A stretch of DNA of 64,000 nucleotides from Dokdonia sp. (GTDB lineage Bacteria; Bacteroidota; Bacteroidia; Flavobacteriales; Flavobacteriaceae), in contig JAHDIF010000012.1 in assembly GCA_020630915.1 (NCBI GenBank), positions 1 to 64,000 of the forward strand, given 5' to 3'. The stretch's first letter is position 1. Every line of letters starts with the position of its first letter. The position numbers were made by a program, and so were the translations under genes. The notes below the pieces were generated by a model. That model searched no databases, was not told the origin of the DNA, and saw nothing but the letters and a program-made list of their open reading frames with translations. Below, piece after piece: positions 9,000 to 18,277 of this stretch.

Positions 9000-10724
9000 A
9001 TGGAAACAGAAACCTTAAAGAAAACAAAAACGGAGACGACCACGATGTCTGGATCTGAGGCATTGGTACATTGTCTATTAGCAGAAGGCGCAGACCTTAT
9101 TTACGGATATCCTGGCGGTGCCATTATGCCATTTTACGACGAGTTGCACAAGCACCAAGATAAGCTTCGTCACGTATTAACGAGACACGAGCAAGGCGCC
9201 ACACACGCGGCGCAGGGTTTTGCAAGAGCGACAGGAAAAGTAGGGGTTGCCGTAGCAACTTCAGGTCCTGGCGCTACGAACCTTATTACAGGTATTGCAG
9301 ATGCGCAGATAGATAGTACACCTATGGTTTGTATAACGGGTCAAGTAGGATCTCATTTATTAGGGAGTGATGCCTTTCAAGAAACTGATATTATAGGGAT
9401 TTCTACACCCGTTACAAAGTGGAATTATCAAATCACCCGTGCCGAAGAAATTCCAGAAGTACTAGCCAAAGCATTTTACATTGCTCGTTCTGGAAGGCCA
9501 GGACCGGTACTTATAGATATTACGAAAGACGCACAGTTTGGAGAGTTAGAATACGCATATCAAAAATGTACGCAAGTACGCAGTTACACCCACACACCAC
9601 AGATTGAGCAGGAGGCGCTAGAAGCTGCTGCCAAGGCTATTAATGCCGCAAAAAAACCAATGATTGTCTGGGGACAAGGAGTGCTTCTGGGAGAAGCAGA
9701 AACGGAGTTTAAAGATTTTGTTGAGAAATCAGGCATTCCCGCAGCGTGGACGATATTAGGAGTTTCTGCCATACCTACAGAACACCCGCTTAATGTTGGA
9801 ATGGTAGGTATGCACGGAAATTATGGCCCCAATGTACTTACTAATGAGTGTGACGTATTGATTGCGATAGGGATGCGCTTTGATGATCGTGTGACGGGCA
9901 ACCTAGAAACCTATGCAAAACAAGCCAAAGTGATTCATTTTGAGATTGATCCTGCTGAGATTCATAAAAATGTCACGGCAGATATTGCTGTTTTAGGAAA
10001 TAGCAAAGAGTCGCTGGCTCAAATTCTTCCGCTTATCGAGAAGAAATCACATGAGGCGTGGCACCAAAAATTTAAAGACTTATATCAAATTGAGTTTGAT
10101 AAGGTCATAAAGAATGATATCAACCCAACCAAGGAAGGGCTTACAATGGGCGAGGTGATTGTGCGTATTAATAAGCAGTCTAACGGTGATGCTATTATCG
10201 TAACCGATGTAGGACAGCATCAAATGATAGGCATACGCTATGCAGATTTTAAACAAAGCAAGAGTAACATCACCTCTGGTGGTTTGGGTACTATGGGCTT
10301 TGCCTTACCAGCAGCAATAGGAGCAAAAATGGGAGCTCCAGATCGCGAAGTTGTGGCTATAATTGGTGATGGAGGTTACCAGATGACCATTCAAGAATTG
10401 GGCGTGATTTTACAAACAGGTGCTGCGGTAAAAATTGTGGTGCTTAACAATGAGTTTTTAGGAATGGTACGCCAGTGGCAACAATTGTTTTTTGACAAGC
10501 GCTACGCGAGTACAGATATGCAAAACCCAGACTTCTGTAAAATTGCAGATGCCTATAGTATAGAAAACCAGCGTGTAACAGCAAGAGAAGATCTTGATGA
10601 GGCTGTACAGAAAATGATGGCGAGTCCTAACAGCTTCTTTTTAGAAGTCATGGTAGAGAAAGAAGATAACGTTTTCCCGATGATCCCAACCGGAGCCTCG
10701 GTGAGTGATATTAGATTAGAATAA
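9000..10724 (+). CDS. ilvB: acetolactate synthase, large catalytic subunit
   Basis: A 574-residue thiamine-diphosphate enzyme condensing pyruvate with pyruvate or 2-oxobutyrate. The N-terminal PYR domain carries YGYPGGAIMPFYD and the catalytic Glu in LTRHEQGATHAAQG. The C-terminal PP domain has the ThDP/Mg motif IIGDGGYQMTIQEL followed by VVLNNEFLGMVRQWQ, the biosynthetic (FAD-containing AHAS) signature. About 20 residues precede the conserved domain (a Lys/Thr-rich segment), common in this family. It follows ilvD by four bases and is separated from its regulatory subunit ilvN by 156 bp containing two repeat elements. Confidence 0.97.
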   Translation: METETLKKTKTETTTMSGSEALVHCLLAEGADLIYGYPGGAIMPFYDELHKHQDKLRHVLTRHEQGATHAAQGFARATGKVGVAVATSGPGATNLITGIADAQIDSTPMVCITGQVGSHLLGSDAFQETDIIGISTPVTKWNYQITRAEEIPEVLAKAFYIARSGRPGPVLIDITKDAQFGELEYAYQKCTQVRSYTHTPQIEQEALEAAAKAINAAKKPMIVWGQGVLLGEAETEFKDFVEKSGIPAAWTILGVSAIPTEHPLNVGMVGMHGNYGPNVLTNECDVLIAIGMRFDDRVTGNLETYAKQAKVIHFEIDPAEIHKNVTADIAVLGNSKESLAQILPLIEKKSHEAWHQKFKDLYQIEFDKVIKNDINPTKEGLTMGEVIVRINKQSNGDAIIVTDVGQHQMIGIRYADFKQSKSNITSGGLGTMGFALPAAIGAKMGAPDREVVAIIGDGGYQMTIQELGVILQTGAAVKIVVLNNEFLGMVRQWQQLFFDKRYASTDMQNPDFCKIADAYSIENQRVTAREDLDEAVQKMMASPNSFFLEVMVEKEDNVFPMIPTGASVSDIRLE

Positions 10725-10754
10725 CCCTCTGATTTTAATAGTCCCTATCATTTT

Positions 10755-10790
10755 CTCCCTGCCAGCAGGGATGTCCGGAGGACAGAGAGG
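10755..10790 (+). repeat. dispersed repeat, CTCCCTG...GGACAGAGAGG type (copy 1)
   Basis: The ilvB-ilvN spacer holds a shortened copy of an imperfect palindromic repeat. Its left part resembles CTCCCTGCCAGCAGGGA and its right end is GGACAGAGAGG. Related copies occur at 35118-35174 (argG-argC) and 45675-45745 (leuA-leuC, opposite strand), sharing the CTCCCT left end and the GGACAGAGA(A/G)GG right end but differing in the middle. Confidence 0.65.
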
Positions 10791-10851
10791 AATTGAATGA
10801 GAGATATATTGAGTTGAGCATATAGTATAATTATAGAGAGTGCGGAATGAG

Positions 10852-10871
10852 ATTTCCGCCTTCGCGGAAAT
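10852..10871 (+). repeat. start-proximal hairpin element, ilvN copy
   Basis: A perfect inverted repeat, ATTTCCGC-CTTC-GCGGAAAT, ends nine bases before the ilvN ATG. A further arm, GCGGAA at 10842-10847, could pair with the left arm instead, giving two exclusive folds. It belongs to a family found before seven amino-acid genes in this window. Confidence 0.8.
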
Positions 10872-10880
10872 GAAAAGAAG

Positions 10881-11435
10881 ATGAAAAAAACATACACCGT
10901 AAGCATATATACCGAAAATAACATCGGGCTATTAAACCGTATTTCGGCGATATTTCAGCGTAGGCATATTAATATCGAGAGTCTGTCTGCTTCAGATAGT
11001 GAGGTAGATGATGTCTTTAAGTTTACCATTGTTGTAAACGTGACAGAGACTCAAATCAAGAAGATTATCGGTCAGATAGAACGTCAGATTGAAGTAATAA
11101 AGGCTTTTTACCATACAGATGAGGAGACCATATTTACCGAGAGTGCGATGTTTAAAATAAAGTCTGAACTCTTGTTTGAAGAGCGTCAGATCCAGAATAT
11201 CATTAAAGAGAGCAACGCGCGCATAGTCACTGTAAACAAGGAGTTTTTTGTCTTAGAAAAATCGGGACGTAGGGCAGAGATTGCCTTAATGTACCGCGAG
11301 CTCAAACCGTTTGGTATTATGCAGTTTACCCGATCAGGAAGAATTGCCGTAACTAAGACAGAAATGCCTATTACCACTTTATTAAAACAAATAGAACATA
11401 AAGATGAGGCCGCTTTCGCGAAATCGAGCCTGTGA
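10881..11435 (+). CDS. ilvN: acetolactate synthase, small regulatory subunit
   Basis: A 184-residue regulatory partner of IlvB. An N-terminal ACT domain (YTVSIYTENNIGLLNRISAIF at residues 4-24, shown as ENNIGLLNRISAIF) would bind valine for feedback control. The C-terminal part from about residue 80 matches the AHAS small-subunit C domain. The ATG at 10881 follows a hairpin element. Near the 3' end, 11412-11423 is a partial copy of the GCTTTCGCGAAAGC palindrome, read as AFAK. Confidence 0.95.
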   Translation: MKKTYTVSIYTENNIGLLNRISAIFQRRHINIESLSASDSEVDDVFKFTIVVNVTETQIKKIIGQIERQIEVIKAFYHTDEETIFTESAMFKIKSELLFEERQIQNIIKESNARIVTVNKEFFVLEKSGRRAEIALMYRELKPFGIMQFTRSGRIAVTKTEMPITTLLKQIEHKDEAAFAKSSL

Positions 11436-11514
11436 GATTCACGACTAACAGGAGAGCGAAGCGATAAAGCCGAAAACTCATAAAATTAACAACAATAGCG
11501 AAGAACGGGAAGAG

Positions 11515-11534
11515 ATTCCCGCCTTCGCGGGAAT
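11515..11534 (+). repeat. start-proximal hairpin element, ilvC copy
   Basis: Inverted repeat ATTCCCGC-CTTC-GCGGGAAT, ending ten bases before the ilvC ATG. An upstream CGGGA at 11506-11510 can pair alternatively with the left arm. Compared with the ilvN copy, a T-A stem pair is replaced by C-G on both arms. Confidence 0.8.
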
Positions 11535-11544
11535 AAATAAAAGA

Positions 11545-13038
11545 ATGAACTACTTCAACACATTACCACTTAGAGACCAATTAGCACAATTAGGAAAATG
11601 CCGCTTTATGGATGCCTCAGAATTTGAGGATGGCATCAAAGCGATAGAAGGCAAGAAAATCGTAATTGTAGGTTGCGGGGCGCAAGGCCTAAACCAAGGA
11701 TTAAATATGCGCGACAGCGGTTGCGATATATCGTACGCCTTGAGAGAAGGAGCTATTACTGAGAAGAGAGCTTCTTTTCAGAATGCAACCTCCAATGGTT
11801 TTACCGTAGGTACGTATGATCAGCTCATCCCGACGGCAGACCTCGTTTTAAACCTAACACCAGACAAGCAGCATACAGCCGTCGTAAAAGCGGTGATGCC
11901 TCTTATGAAAAAAGGAGCCACACTAGCATACTCTCACGGTTTTAATATTGTAGAAGAAGGAATGCAAATACGCGAAGACCTTACCGTAATTATGGTGGCA
12001 CCTAAGTGTCCAGGATCAGAAGTACGAGAAGAATATAAAAGAGGTTTTGGGGTACCTACCTTAATCGCAGTACACCCTAACAATGACCCAGAAGGAAAAG
12101 GACTGGCACAAGCAAAAGCCTATGCCGCTGCAACAGGTGGTCACAGAGCTGGTGTGCTAGAATCTTCATTTGTGGCAGAGGTAAAAAGTGATTTGATGGG
12201 AGAGCAAACCATCCTTTGTGGGGTGCTACAAACAGGATCTATCCTTTGTTTTGATAAAATGGTAGCCCAAGGAATTGATGCTGCCTATGCTGGCAAATTA
12301 ATACAATACGGTTGGGAGACCATTACAGAAGCCCTCAAACACGGCGGAATTACAAATATGATGGATCGCCTTGATAACCCCTCTAAAATCAAGGCCTTTC
12401 ATCTTTCTGAAGAGTTAAAAACTACTATGCGTCCGTTGTTTGAAAAGCATATGGACGATATCATTTCTGGACATTTTTCTAAAACGATGATGGAAGACTG
12501 GGCTAACGATGATAAAAATCTGCACAGCTGGAGAGCCGCAACGGGTGAAACCGCTTTTGAGAAGCAAGAAGTGACTTCAGACCATATCAAAGAGCAAGAA
12601 TATTTTGATCACGGTGTCCTTATGGTTGCTTTTGTAAAATCGGGTGTAGAGTTGGCTTTTGAGACCATGACCGCTGCCGGAATTATAGAAGAGAGTGCGT
12701 ACTATGAGTCGTTGCACGAGACCCCACTTATTGCCAATACCATTGCTAGAAAGAAGTTGTTTGAGATGAATCGCATCATTTCTGACACGGCAGAGTACGG
12801 CTGTTATCTTTTTGATCACGCCTGCAAGCCGTTATTGACGGATTTTATGAAAACCGTAGATACCGATATTATTGGTGCCGCTTACGCGAAAAACAACGGG
12901 GTAGACAACCAAGAGCTTATTGCAGTAAATGACGCCATACGCAATCATCCTGTAGAGGCTATTGGAGCAGAGTTGCGTAAAGCAATGACGGCAATGAAAG
13001 TTGTGAAGACAGAAGCGCAACAAGCTGTGTTGAATTAG
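11545..13038 (+). CDS. ilvC: ketol-acid reductoisomerase, class II (long form)
   Basis: A 497-residue enzyme converting acetolactate and acetohydroxybutyrate to dihydroxy acids with NADPH and Mg. The N-terminal Rossmann motif [20 protein letters not shown] closely follows the enterobacterial long-form enzyme ([20 protein letters not shown]-type start), and the length fits two C-terminal knotted domains rather than the about 330-residue class I. The metal-binding Glu-rich region [14 protein letters not shown]-like [13 protein letters not shown] is present. Third enzyme gene of ilvDBNCA, flanked on both sides by spacers of about 100 bp carrying repeats. Confidence 0.97.
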   Translation: MNYFNTLPLRDQLAQLGKCRFMDASEFEDGIKAIEGKKIVIVGCGAQGLNQGLNMRDSGCDISYALREGAITEKRASFQNATSNGFTVGTYDQLIPTADLVLNLTPDKQHTAVVKAVMPLMKKGATLAYSHGFNIVEEGMQIREDLTVIMVAPKCPGSEVREEYKRGFGVPTLIAVHPNNDPEGKGLAQAKAYAAATGGHRAGVLESSFVAEVKSDLMGEQTILCGVLQTGSILCFDKMVAQGIDAAYAGKLIQYGWETITEALKHGGITNMMDRLDNPSKIKAFHLSEELKTTMRPLFEKHMDDIISGHFSKTMMEDWANDDKNLHSWRAATGETAFEKQEVTSDHIKEQEYFDHGVLMVAFVKSGVELAFETMTAAGIIEESAYYESLHETPLIANTIARKKLFEMNRIISDTAEYGCYLFDHACKPLLTDFMKTVDTDIIGAAYAKNNGVDNQELIAVNDAIRNHPVEAIGAELRKAMTAMKVVKTEAQQAVLN

Positions 13039-13048
13039 CCAGTGCGTC

Positions 13049-13069
13049 ATGCTGAACTCGTTTCAGCAT
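13049..13069 (+). repeat. dispersed palindromic repeat, TCATGCTGAAC type
   Basis: In the ilvC-ilvA spacer, ATGCTGAA and TTCAGCAT form an 8-bp stem with a 5-base loop. The sequence resembles short palindromic repeats common between flavobacterial genes. A relative lies at 36222-36248 between argC and proC. Confidence 0.6.
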
Positions 13070-13128
13070 CACACAAGAGGCTCAAGCAATGTAGGATACT
13101 GAATTAAAAATGATACACGGCGGAGGAG

Positions 13129-13148
13129 ATATCCGCCTTCGCGGATAT
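13129..13148 (+). repeat. start-proximal hairpin element overlapping ilvA start
   Basis: Inverted repeat ATATCCGC-CTTC-GCGGATAT. The last two bases of the right arm are the A and T of the ilvA ATG. GGCGGA at 13119-13124 offers an alternative partner for the left arm. Relative to other copies, the third stem pair is A-T instead of T-A. Confidence 0.8.
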
Positions 13149-14412
13149 GACTGTACTATCACAAACATACATCCCTACACTTAAGTCTATTACAGACGCG
13201 GCAAACTGTGTTGAAGAAGTGGTGACCAAAACTCCGTTAATGCGCAGTTTTACCTATTCTAAACGCTTTGAGGCTGAGGTCTTTTTAAAGCGCGAGGACC
13301 TACAACAAGTGCGCAGTTATAAAATACGCGGTGCTTTTAATAAGATCAGTTCGCTGTCTGAAGCTCAGAAAGAAAAGGGAATTGTTTGTGCCAGTGCTGG
13401 CAATCACGCACAAGGCGTGGCGCTGGCTTGTGAGCGACTTCAGATACAAGGTACCATTGTGATGCCTGCCACCACACCTAACCAAAAGGTGGAGCAGGTC
13501 AAGATGTTTGGCGGCGATTGGATTACCACGGTCTTGGTAGGCGACAGTTTTGATGATGCCTATGCCCACGCCAAAAAAACCTGTGAGCAAGAAGGAAAGG
13601 TGTTTATTCATCCCTTTGATGATGAGAAAATTATAGAAGGCCAAGCGACGGTTGGGCTAGAGATGGTGACCCAAGCTACCAAACCTCTAGATTATGTATT
13701 TGTACCTGTAGGTGGTGGCGGTCTCATTGCCGGCTTATCCAGTGCGTTTTACCACTTATCTCCGAAAACCAAGATTATAGGTATAGAACCAGAAGGTGCT
13801 CCGGCTATGCAAGTTTCGCTTTCGCGAAAGCATAATACCACATTAGAAAATATAGACAAGTTTGTAGATGGTGCTGCCGTGCAGCGTGTGGGAGACCTTA
13901 ATTTTGCGATTGCCCAGCAGTTTGTACATCAGATTGTGACTGTGCCAGAAGGCAAGATTTGCCAGACCATATTAGATTTATACAACCTCGATGCCATTGT
14001 AGTCGAACCTGCAGGTGCACTAACTCTAGCGGCGCTCGATCAATTTGAAGAAGAGATTAAAGGCAAGAATGTGGCTTGTGTGGTTAGTGGTAGTAATAAT
14101 GACATTACTAGAACGGCAGAGATTACCGAGCGTGCGCTCTTATATAGAGGCCTCAAGCACTACTTTATCATTAAGTTCCCCCAGCGTGCGGGAGCGCTTA
14201 AAGAGTTTGTTGCCGAAATTTTGGGTCCTAATGACGATATTACCCATTTTGAATATTCTAAAAAAACGAGTAGGGAACAAGGTCCTGCTATTGTAGGTAT
14301 TGAGCTTAAAAATTCAGAAGATTTAGAACCGCTAGTAGACAGAATGCACCAGCGCGGCTTCTTTGGTGAGTACCTTAATGACAAACCCGAGCTGTTTGGG
14401 TTTTTGGTGTAA
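13147..14412 (+). CDS. ilvA: threonine ammonia-lyase (biosynthetic threonine deaminase)
   Basis: A 421-residue PLP enzyme making 2-oxobutyrate from threonine, the committed step to isoleucine. The PLP lysine lies in VRSYKIRGAFNK (near residue 60), the phosphate loop in VPVGGGGLIAG (near 196-206), and SAGNHAQGVALA is present. A single C-terminal ACT-like regulatory region from about residue 340 matches the shorter biosynthetic form. The start codon lies within a hairpin arm and no conventional ribosome-binding site precedes it. An exact GCTTTCGCGAAAGC at 13818-13831 encodes LSRK. Convergent with the sua5 gene, ten bases apart. Confidence 0.95.
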   Translation: MTVLSQTYIPTLKSITDAANCVEEVVTKTPLMRSFTYSKRFEAEVFLKREDLQQVRSYKIRGAFNKISSLSEAQKEKGIVCASAGNHAQGVALACERLQIQGTIVMPATTPNQKVEQVKMFGGDWITTVLVGDSFDDAYAHAKKTCEQEGKVFIHPFDDEKIIEGQATVGLEMVTQATKPLDYVFVPVGGGGLIAGLSSAFYHLSPKTKIIGIEPEGAPAMQVSLSRKHNTTLENIDKFVDGAAVQRVGDLNFAIAQQFVHQIVTVPEGKICQTILDLYNLDAIVVEPAGALTLAALDQFEEEIKGKNVACVVSGSNNDITRTAEITERALLYRGLKHYFIIKFPQRAGALKEFVAEILGPNDDITHFEYSKKTSREQGPAIVGIELKNSEDLEPLVDRMHQRGFFGEYLNDKPELFGFLV

Positions 14413-14422
14413 GCTACTAATC

Positions 14423-15388
14423 TTAATACTTTCCTTTGGTTGCGCGTTGCAACCTGTCATTTATAGATTTCCCCAATCCCGTATCTGGAAAACGTTGTGC
14501 TACAATTAGATCTAGTTGTAGAGCGTCTAGTGTATGCATCGCGGCATACAATCGGGACATCGCCTCTTGCAGATTTGCGGTAGGAGAGAGCAGCTGTAGC
14601 GCGTGCACCTGTGGTGCCGCTACTGTTTCAGAAAACGAGAGTACCCCTATTTTTTTATTAGGATGTTGGACAATAAACTCTTGGATATTATCTACCAAAA
14701 AGGTAGGCGTATTGGGCGCATAATGTCTCGAGAGCATTCCTGGTGCTTGAGGTGCGTGTTCTTTTTTGTTGAGAATTTGCACAGGACCTACCACAGCTTC
14801 TATGGCCTCTACGGCTATAGCCCCTAGTCTGTAAATAATAGGTTCTCCCTTGTCAAAACCCACAATTGTAGACTCGATACCTTGGGTACAAGCGCCACCA
14901 TCTAATACCATTTTGAGTTGGCCGTCAAAATACTGCTGTACGTGTTCGGGTCGTGTGGGACTGATACACCCAAAAGGATTGGCGCTAGGTGCCGCCAGCG
15001 GAAAGTTCAGAGATCTCAGTAGCTCCAGGGTGATGGGGTGATTAGGTACACGCACGGCTACGGTGTCTTTTCCGGCAGTAATAAGATCAGGTACGGTATT
15101 TTTTTTGGGAAGGACCAAGGTGAGTGAGCCTGGCCAGAAGGCTTCTGCGAGTTGTGCTGCCTTAGGCGGAATCTCTCTCACAAATTGCGAGACATTTTCT
15201 AGACTATGCGTATGCACTATAAGCGGATTAAACAATGGCCGCTGTTTCATCTCAAAAATACCCTTAATAGCGGTCTCACTAAAGATATTACCAGCAAGTC
15301 CATATACCGTTTCGGTGGGAATGGCGACTAGCTGCTCTTGCTGTAACAAAGCAGCGGCTCTTGCAAGATCTGAAGACACTAATGTCAT
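14423..15388 (-). CDS. L-threonylcarbamoyladenylate synthase (Sua5/YrdC family)
   Basis: The start at 15388 (MTLVSSDLARAAALL) is chosen because homologues begin near LARAAALLQQEQLVAIPTET; the open frame extends 41 codons upstream without family-like sequence. The 321-residue product has an N-terminal YrdC domain with the PTETVYGLAGN motif and AVRVPNHP, SAPSAN-like AAPSANPFG, and a C-terminal Sua5 domain joined by the PQAPGMLSRHYAP linker. It makes threonylcarbamoyl-AMP for t6A37 modification of ANN-decoding tRNAs. Confidence 0.93.
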   Translation of the reverse strand: MTLVSSDLARAAALLQQEQLVAIPTETVYGLAGNIFSETAIKGIFEMKQRPLFNPLIVHTHSLENVSQFVREIPPKAAQLAEAFWPGSLTLVLPKKNTVPDLITAGKDTVAVRVPNHPITLELLRSLNFPLAAPSANPFGCISPTRPEHVQQYFDGQLKMVLDGGACTQGIESTIVGFDKGEPIIYRLGAIAVEAIEAVVGPVQILNKKEHAPQAPGMLSRHYAPNTPTFLVDNIQEFIVQHPNKKIGVLSFSETVAAPQVHALQLLSPTANLQEAMSRLYAAMHTLDALQLDLIVAQRFPDTGLGKSINDRLQRATKGKY

Positions 15389-15539
15389 AGGGTATTCCTT
15401 TTGAGTTGCAAAGATACGTGAAGAAATAAAGATGCTCCGTATGTAAAATATAGATTTTAGGGTAGTATCAAAATGCAAAGAACATAAAAGTGCCCAGGTC
15501 TTCCAGCGCACTTTTACACAAGAGATTTTGCGTAACTGT

Positions 15540-16541
15540 TTAGTTGTCTTTTATGAGATTTTCTAACACATATTTTAGTGCTGTTGTCGGGTCTACTTCG
15601 ATATCTGGAGTGACGCCTACTTTGTCAATGCGTGTGCCGGTTGCTGTTTGATAATCTGCGATAGGGAGAAACATTTTATAGTCTTTAGTTACTTTAAAGT
15701 ATTGCGCACTAAGCATCGCACCAGCAGATGTTGATCCAACGAGCGTGGCTACTTTTTCCCTTTTAAACAGATCTATAAGAGGCTCATTGGCACTGGCGGT
15801 ATATTGATTGATTAGGACATATACCTTTCCTTTAAATACAGGATTATTATGTCCCGGTATAACCATACGAAACGCGGCTTCATCTGCAAACATCTTATTG
15901 ATTCCTTTGTAGGTCATATCCTTTAAAAATGGGAAGGATTGGATCTCTTCTGGAGTGGCGGGACGGTCGTGTTGCTCGTACCATTTACGAGTAAGATACA
16001 CGCCGGCATCTATAGGTTGATTGGTGAGAAAGGTACCTAGCGCAATAGGACCTTCTAAGTTCCCACCTGTGTTATTTCTAAGATCGATGATGAGGTGCTC
16101 ATAACGATCAATCCCTATTTCGGTAAGGGCTTCTATAACAGGTTGTGCACGTATAGAAAAACTACGTATACGCAAATAAGCTGTATTGGGTTGGAGCTCT
16201 TTCCAACTTACAATAGGCACTCGTTTTGTAGGCGTGCTGGAACTGCTCTTTTTCTTTTTACGCTTTTTAGGTCGTAGCTGAAAATGCGTAAAAGGCAAGG
16301 CTTCTCTTTCTTTCTTGATAAGCGCGTCAAAGTCTTCTTGAGATAAGACCATCGCGGCATCGCTATATAAGGTCTCTTTAAAATCTCTATAGGCTTGGGT
16401 GTCTAGCCAGGCAGGATTGGCAATGTTAGCTTCTAATAGGGTAAAGGTTTTGTCTAGTAGTTTTTTACGCTTAGGATTAGGATTTGCATAGGTGCTTCCT
16501 AGTACAAAAAGAGCGATACATACAGATACAATTGTTTTCAT
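15540..16541 (-). CDS. S41 family (C-terminal-processing-like) peptidase, exported
   Basis: The start at 16541 gives a clean signal peptide (MKTIVSVCIALFVLGSTYA), so the upstream extension of the frame is not used. The 333-residue product has an S41 serine-protease core: HLIIDLRNNTGG, then NQYTASANEPLIDLF with the likely nucleophilic Ser, then GSTSAGAM. No PDZ domain is evident. The protein probably acts in the periplasm; the substrate is unknown. A basic Lys-rich stretch (PKKRKKKKSSSS) lies near residue 90. Confidence 0.85.
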   Translation of the reverse strand: MKTIVSVCIALFVLGSTYANPNPKRKKLLDKTFTLLEANIANPAWLDTQAYRDFKETLYSDAAMVLSQEDFDALIKKEREALPFTHFQLRPKKRKKKKSSSSTPTKRVPIVSWKELQPNTAYLRIRSFSIRAQPVIEALTEIGIDRYEHLIIDLRNNTGGNLEGPIALGTFLTNQPIDAGVYLTRKWYEQHDRPATPEEIQSFPFLKDMTYKGINKMFADEAAFRMVIPGHNNPVFKGKVYVLINQYTASANEPLIDLFKREKVATLVGSTSAGAMLSAQYFKVTKDYKMFLPIADYQTATGTRIDKVGVTPDIEVDPTTALKYVLENLIKDN

Positions 16542-16652
16542 GATTTCTTGATTTTGATACAAATATGAGGGTCGTTTTGTACCTAAAAAAATCAAAGTGA
16601 CGAGTCTGAAACTTTTGTGCTTATCGTGAAGATTTTGGGCTTATTATGAAGC

Positions 16653-17462
16653 TTAGGGACGAAATTGAAGCTCCTTTTTGAGTGCTGCAAAGTGTTTTGG
16701 AGAGACAGGAACGTGCTCCGTAATATGTGTGAGAGTCACACTGCCTTTACGGGTGTTGCCTTGTATCTGATCTACATAGAGGATGTTAATTAAGTAGGAA
16801 CGATGTACTTGTAGCGCAGAAGGTATTTGATCTACCAAGGCAGAAAGTGTAGACCGCAGTAAGTGTTTTGTAAGCACATCATTTTCTAAAACATAGAGGG
16901 CTACATAATTAGATTGTACGTGCGCCATTATAAAATCTTGAGCAGTAAAGGTCACTACTTCATCTTGGTTTTGTCCTTCAATGCGTATAGTGGCTTTTTG
17001 GGGTGGTGGTGTTTGGATTTCTATACGACTGAACCGATGTCTTAAAAAAAGCCATACAGGCATTAAAAAGGGAATAAAAGGAATCCCAAACGAGAGACAC
17101 CAATCTATAAAACCATCCCAACGTAAGGGCAGGCTATTCACCACTAAGGTATTATAGCAGTAACAACAGACCATTATACCTATAAAACCAACGGTAAGAC
17201 TGATGATCTCATTAAGCAAGTACCACTTATGCTGTTGTTTTGTATACCAGATTTTCTCTGGAATATGCAGTAGCAATACAGGCACGAGAATACACAAACC
17301 GTATCCCCATAATTTTAGATTTTTATAGGGAAGTTCTTGTTGGTAGGTATCAAAGGGCTGCAAGAATACTAAGATCGCACTCAACACAAGGCCTACACAT
17401 ATGGCGGTATACAAGGTATATACCCAAGAGGAAGTAAAGGCTATGGAACGGTTGAGTTGCAA
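16653..17462 (-). CDS. LytTR-family regulator with membrane domain
   Basis: A 269-residue protein with four predicted membrane helices in the first 150 residues (for example VGLVLSAILVFL and LCILVPVLLLHI). A cytoplasmic LytTR DNA-binding domain follows in the last 100, seen in FIMAHVQSNYVALYV and LQVHRSYLINILYVDQI. Bacteroidota have many such membrane-tethered LytTR proteins lacking a receiver domain; they are thought to sense a signal directly. Target genes are not evident. It stands alone between an S41 peptidase and the restriction island. Confidence 0.85.
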   Translation of the reverse strand: MQLNRSIAFTSSWVYTLYTAICVGLVLSAILVFLQPFDTYQQELPYKNLKLWGYGLCILVPVLLLHIPEKIWYTKQQHKWYLLNEIISLTVGFIGIMVCCYCYNTLVVNSLPLRWDGFIDWCLSFGIPFIPFLMPVWLFLRHRFSRIEIQTPPPQKATIRIEGQNQDEVVTFTAQDFIMAHVQSNYVALYVLENDVLTKHLLRSTLSALVDQIPSALQVHRSYLINILYVDQIQGNTRKGSVTLTHITEHVPVSPKHFAALKKELQFRP

Positions 17463-17575
17463 AGGGTTGTTGTTTATAATGTAAAATAAGAAGATTTTTG
17501 TTAACGTAGTTCTCCTTAGTCTTAGTTTATTTTAAGGAAGTGAAATCATCTAGATTTGTCTTCCAACCTTAATCT

Positions 17576-18277
17576 TTAGGTTAGTTTACGTTCTAATTTA
17601 TCCTTCCATTTCTTCCAATTGGGCATAATAGATTTCAAGGTATTGTAAAACTCTTTGTTGTGTTTTGGTACTACTAGGTGACACATTTCGTGAGTTAACA
17701 CGTACTCAATACATTTTGAAGATGCTTTTATTATTTCTGGATTGATGGTTACTTTATCGACTGTGTTACAGCTGCCCCAGCGTTTTGCCATTCTTCTTAT
17801 TTCTATGTTGGGCATTTTGATATCGTATTCTTTGAATTTTGCGAAAGCGTCTATGGCTAGTTTATTGAATTTCTTTTCGGCGTGTTCATAATACCATTTT
17901 GCCAATAGTTTTTTTACCAATTCTTGATTGATCGTTTCCTTACAGGTTACTTCCAGTCTACCGGCTTTAAGTTTTACTTGATTTGTGTTACCGGTAATCA
18001 CTTTTAAAAGGTAGGATTTACCAAGATAAAAATGAGTTTCGCCAGAGATGTATTGTCGCTCTGGAGTGCGTGGTAGAAATTGTTCAAAGTACTGTTGTTG
18101 TTTAATAATCCAGGATGCTCTTTTTTCGACTTTTGAGTCAATGTCTTTCATAGAGCTTTCTTTTGGAGCAATGATATGAACAGAACTATCTGGATGTACT
18201 TCAATAGCTAAGGTTTTACGCTTAGACCTCTGTAGCTCATAGAAAATCTCTTTGGTACCGTATTGAATACTTCGCAT
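17576..18277 (-). CDS. YgjP/SprT-like metallopeptidase of the type I RM island
   Basis: The start at 18277 overlaps the hsdR stop by one base (TAATG), so translation is coupled; an earlier frame start exists but lies inside hsdR. The 233-residue product has the zinc-metallopeptidase motif THEMCHLVVPKHNKEF (HExxH) near the C terminus and the KRWGSCNTVDKVTINP segment of the YgjP/DUF45 family. Such genes are often found as the last gene of type I restriction operons. A role there is unproven but the coupling makes it part of this unit. Confidence 0.9.
   Translation of the reverse strand: MRSIQYGTKEIFYELQRSKRKTLAIEVHPDSSVHIIAPKESSMKDIDSKVEKRASWIIKQQQYFEQFLPRTPERQYISGETHFYLGKSYLLKVITGNTNQVKLKAGRLEVTCKETINQELVKKLLAKWYYEHAEKKFNKLAIDAFAKFKEYDIKMPNIEIRRMAKRWGSCNTVDKVTINPEIIKASSKCIEYVLTHEMCHLVVPKHNKEFYNTLKSIMPNWKKWKDKLERKLT

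Noticed and set aside
14436-15404. Plus-strand frames opposite the Sua5-type gene
   Set aside because: Cys/Ser-rich translations typical of antisense shadows of a conserved gene.
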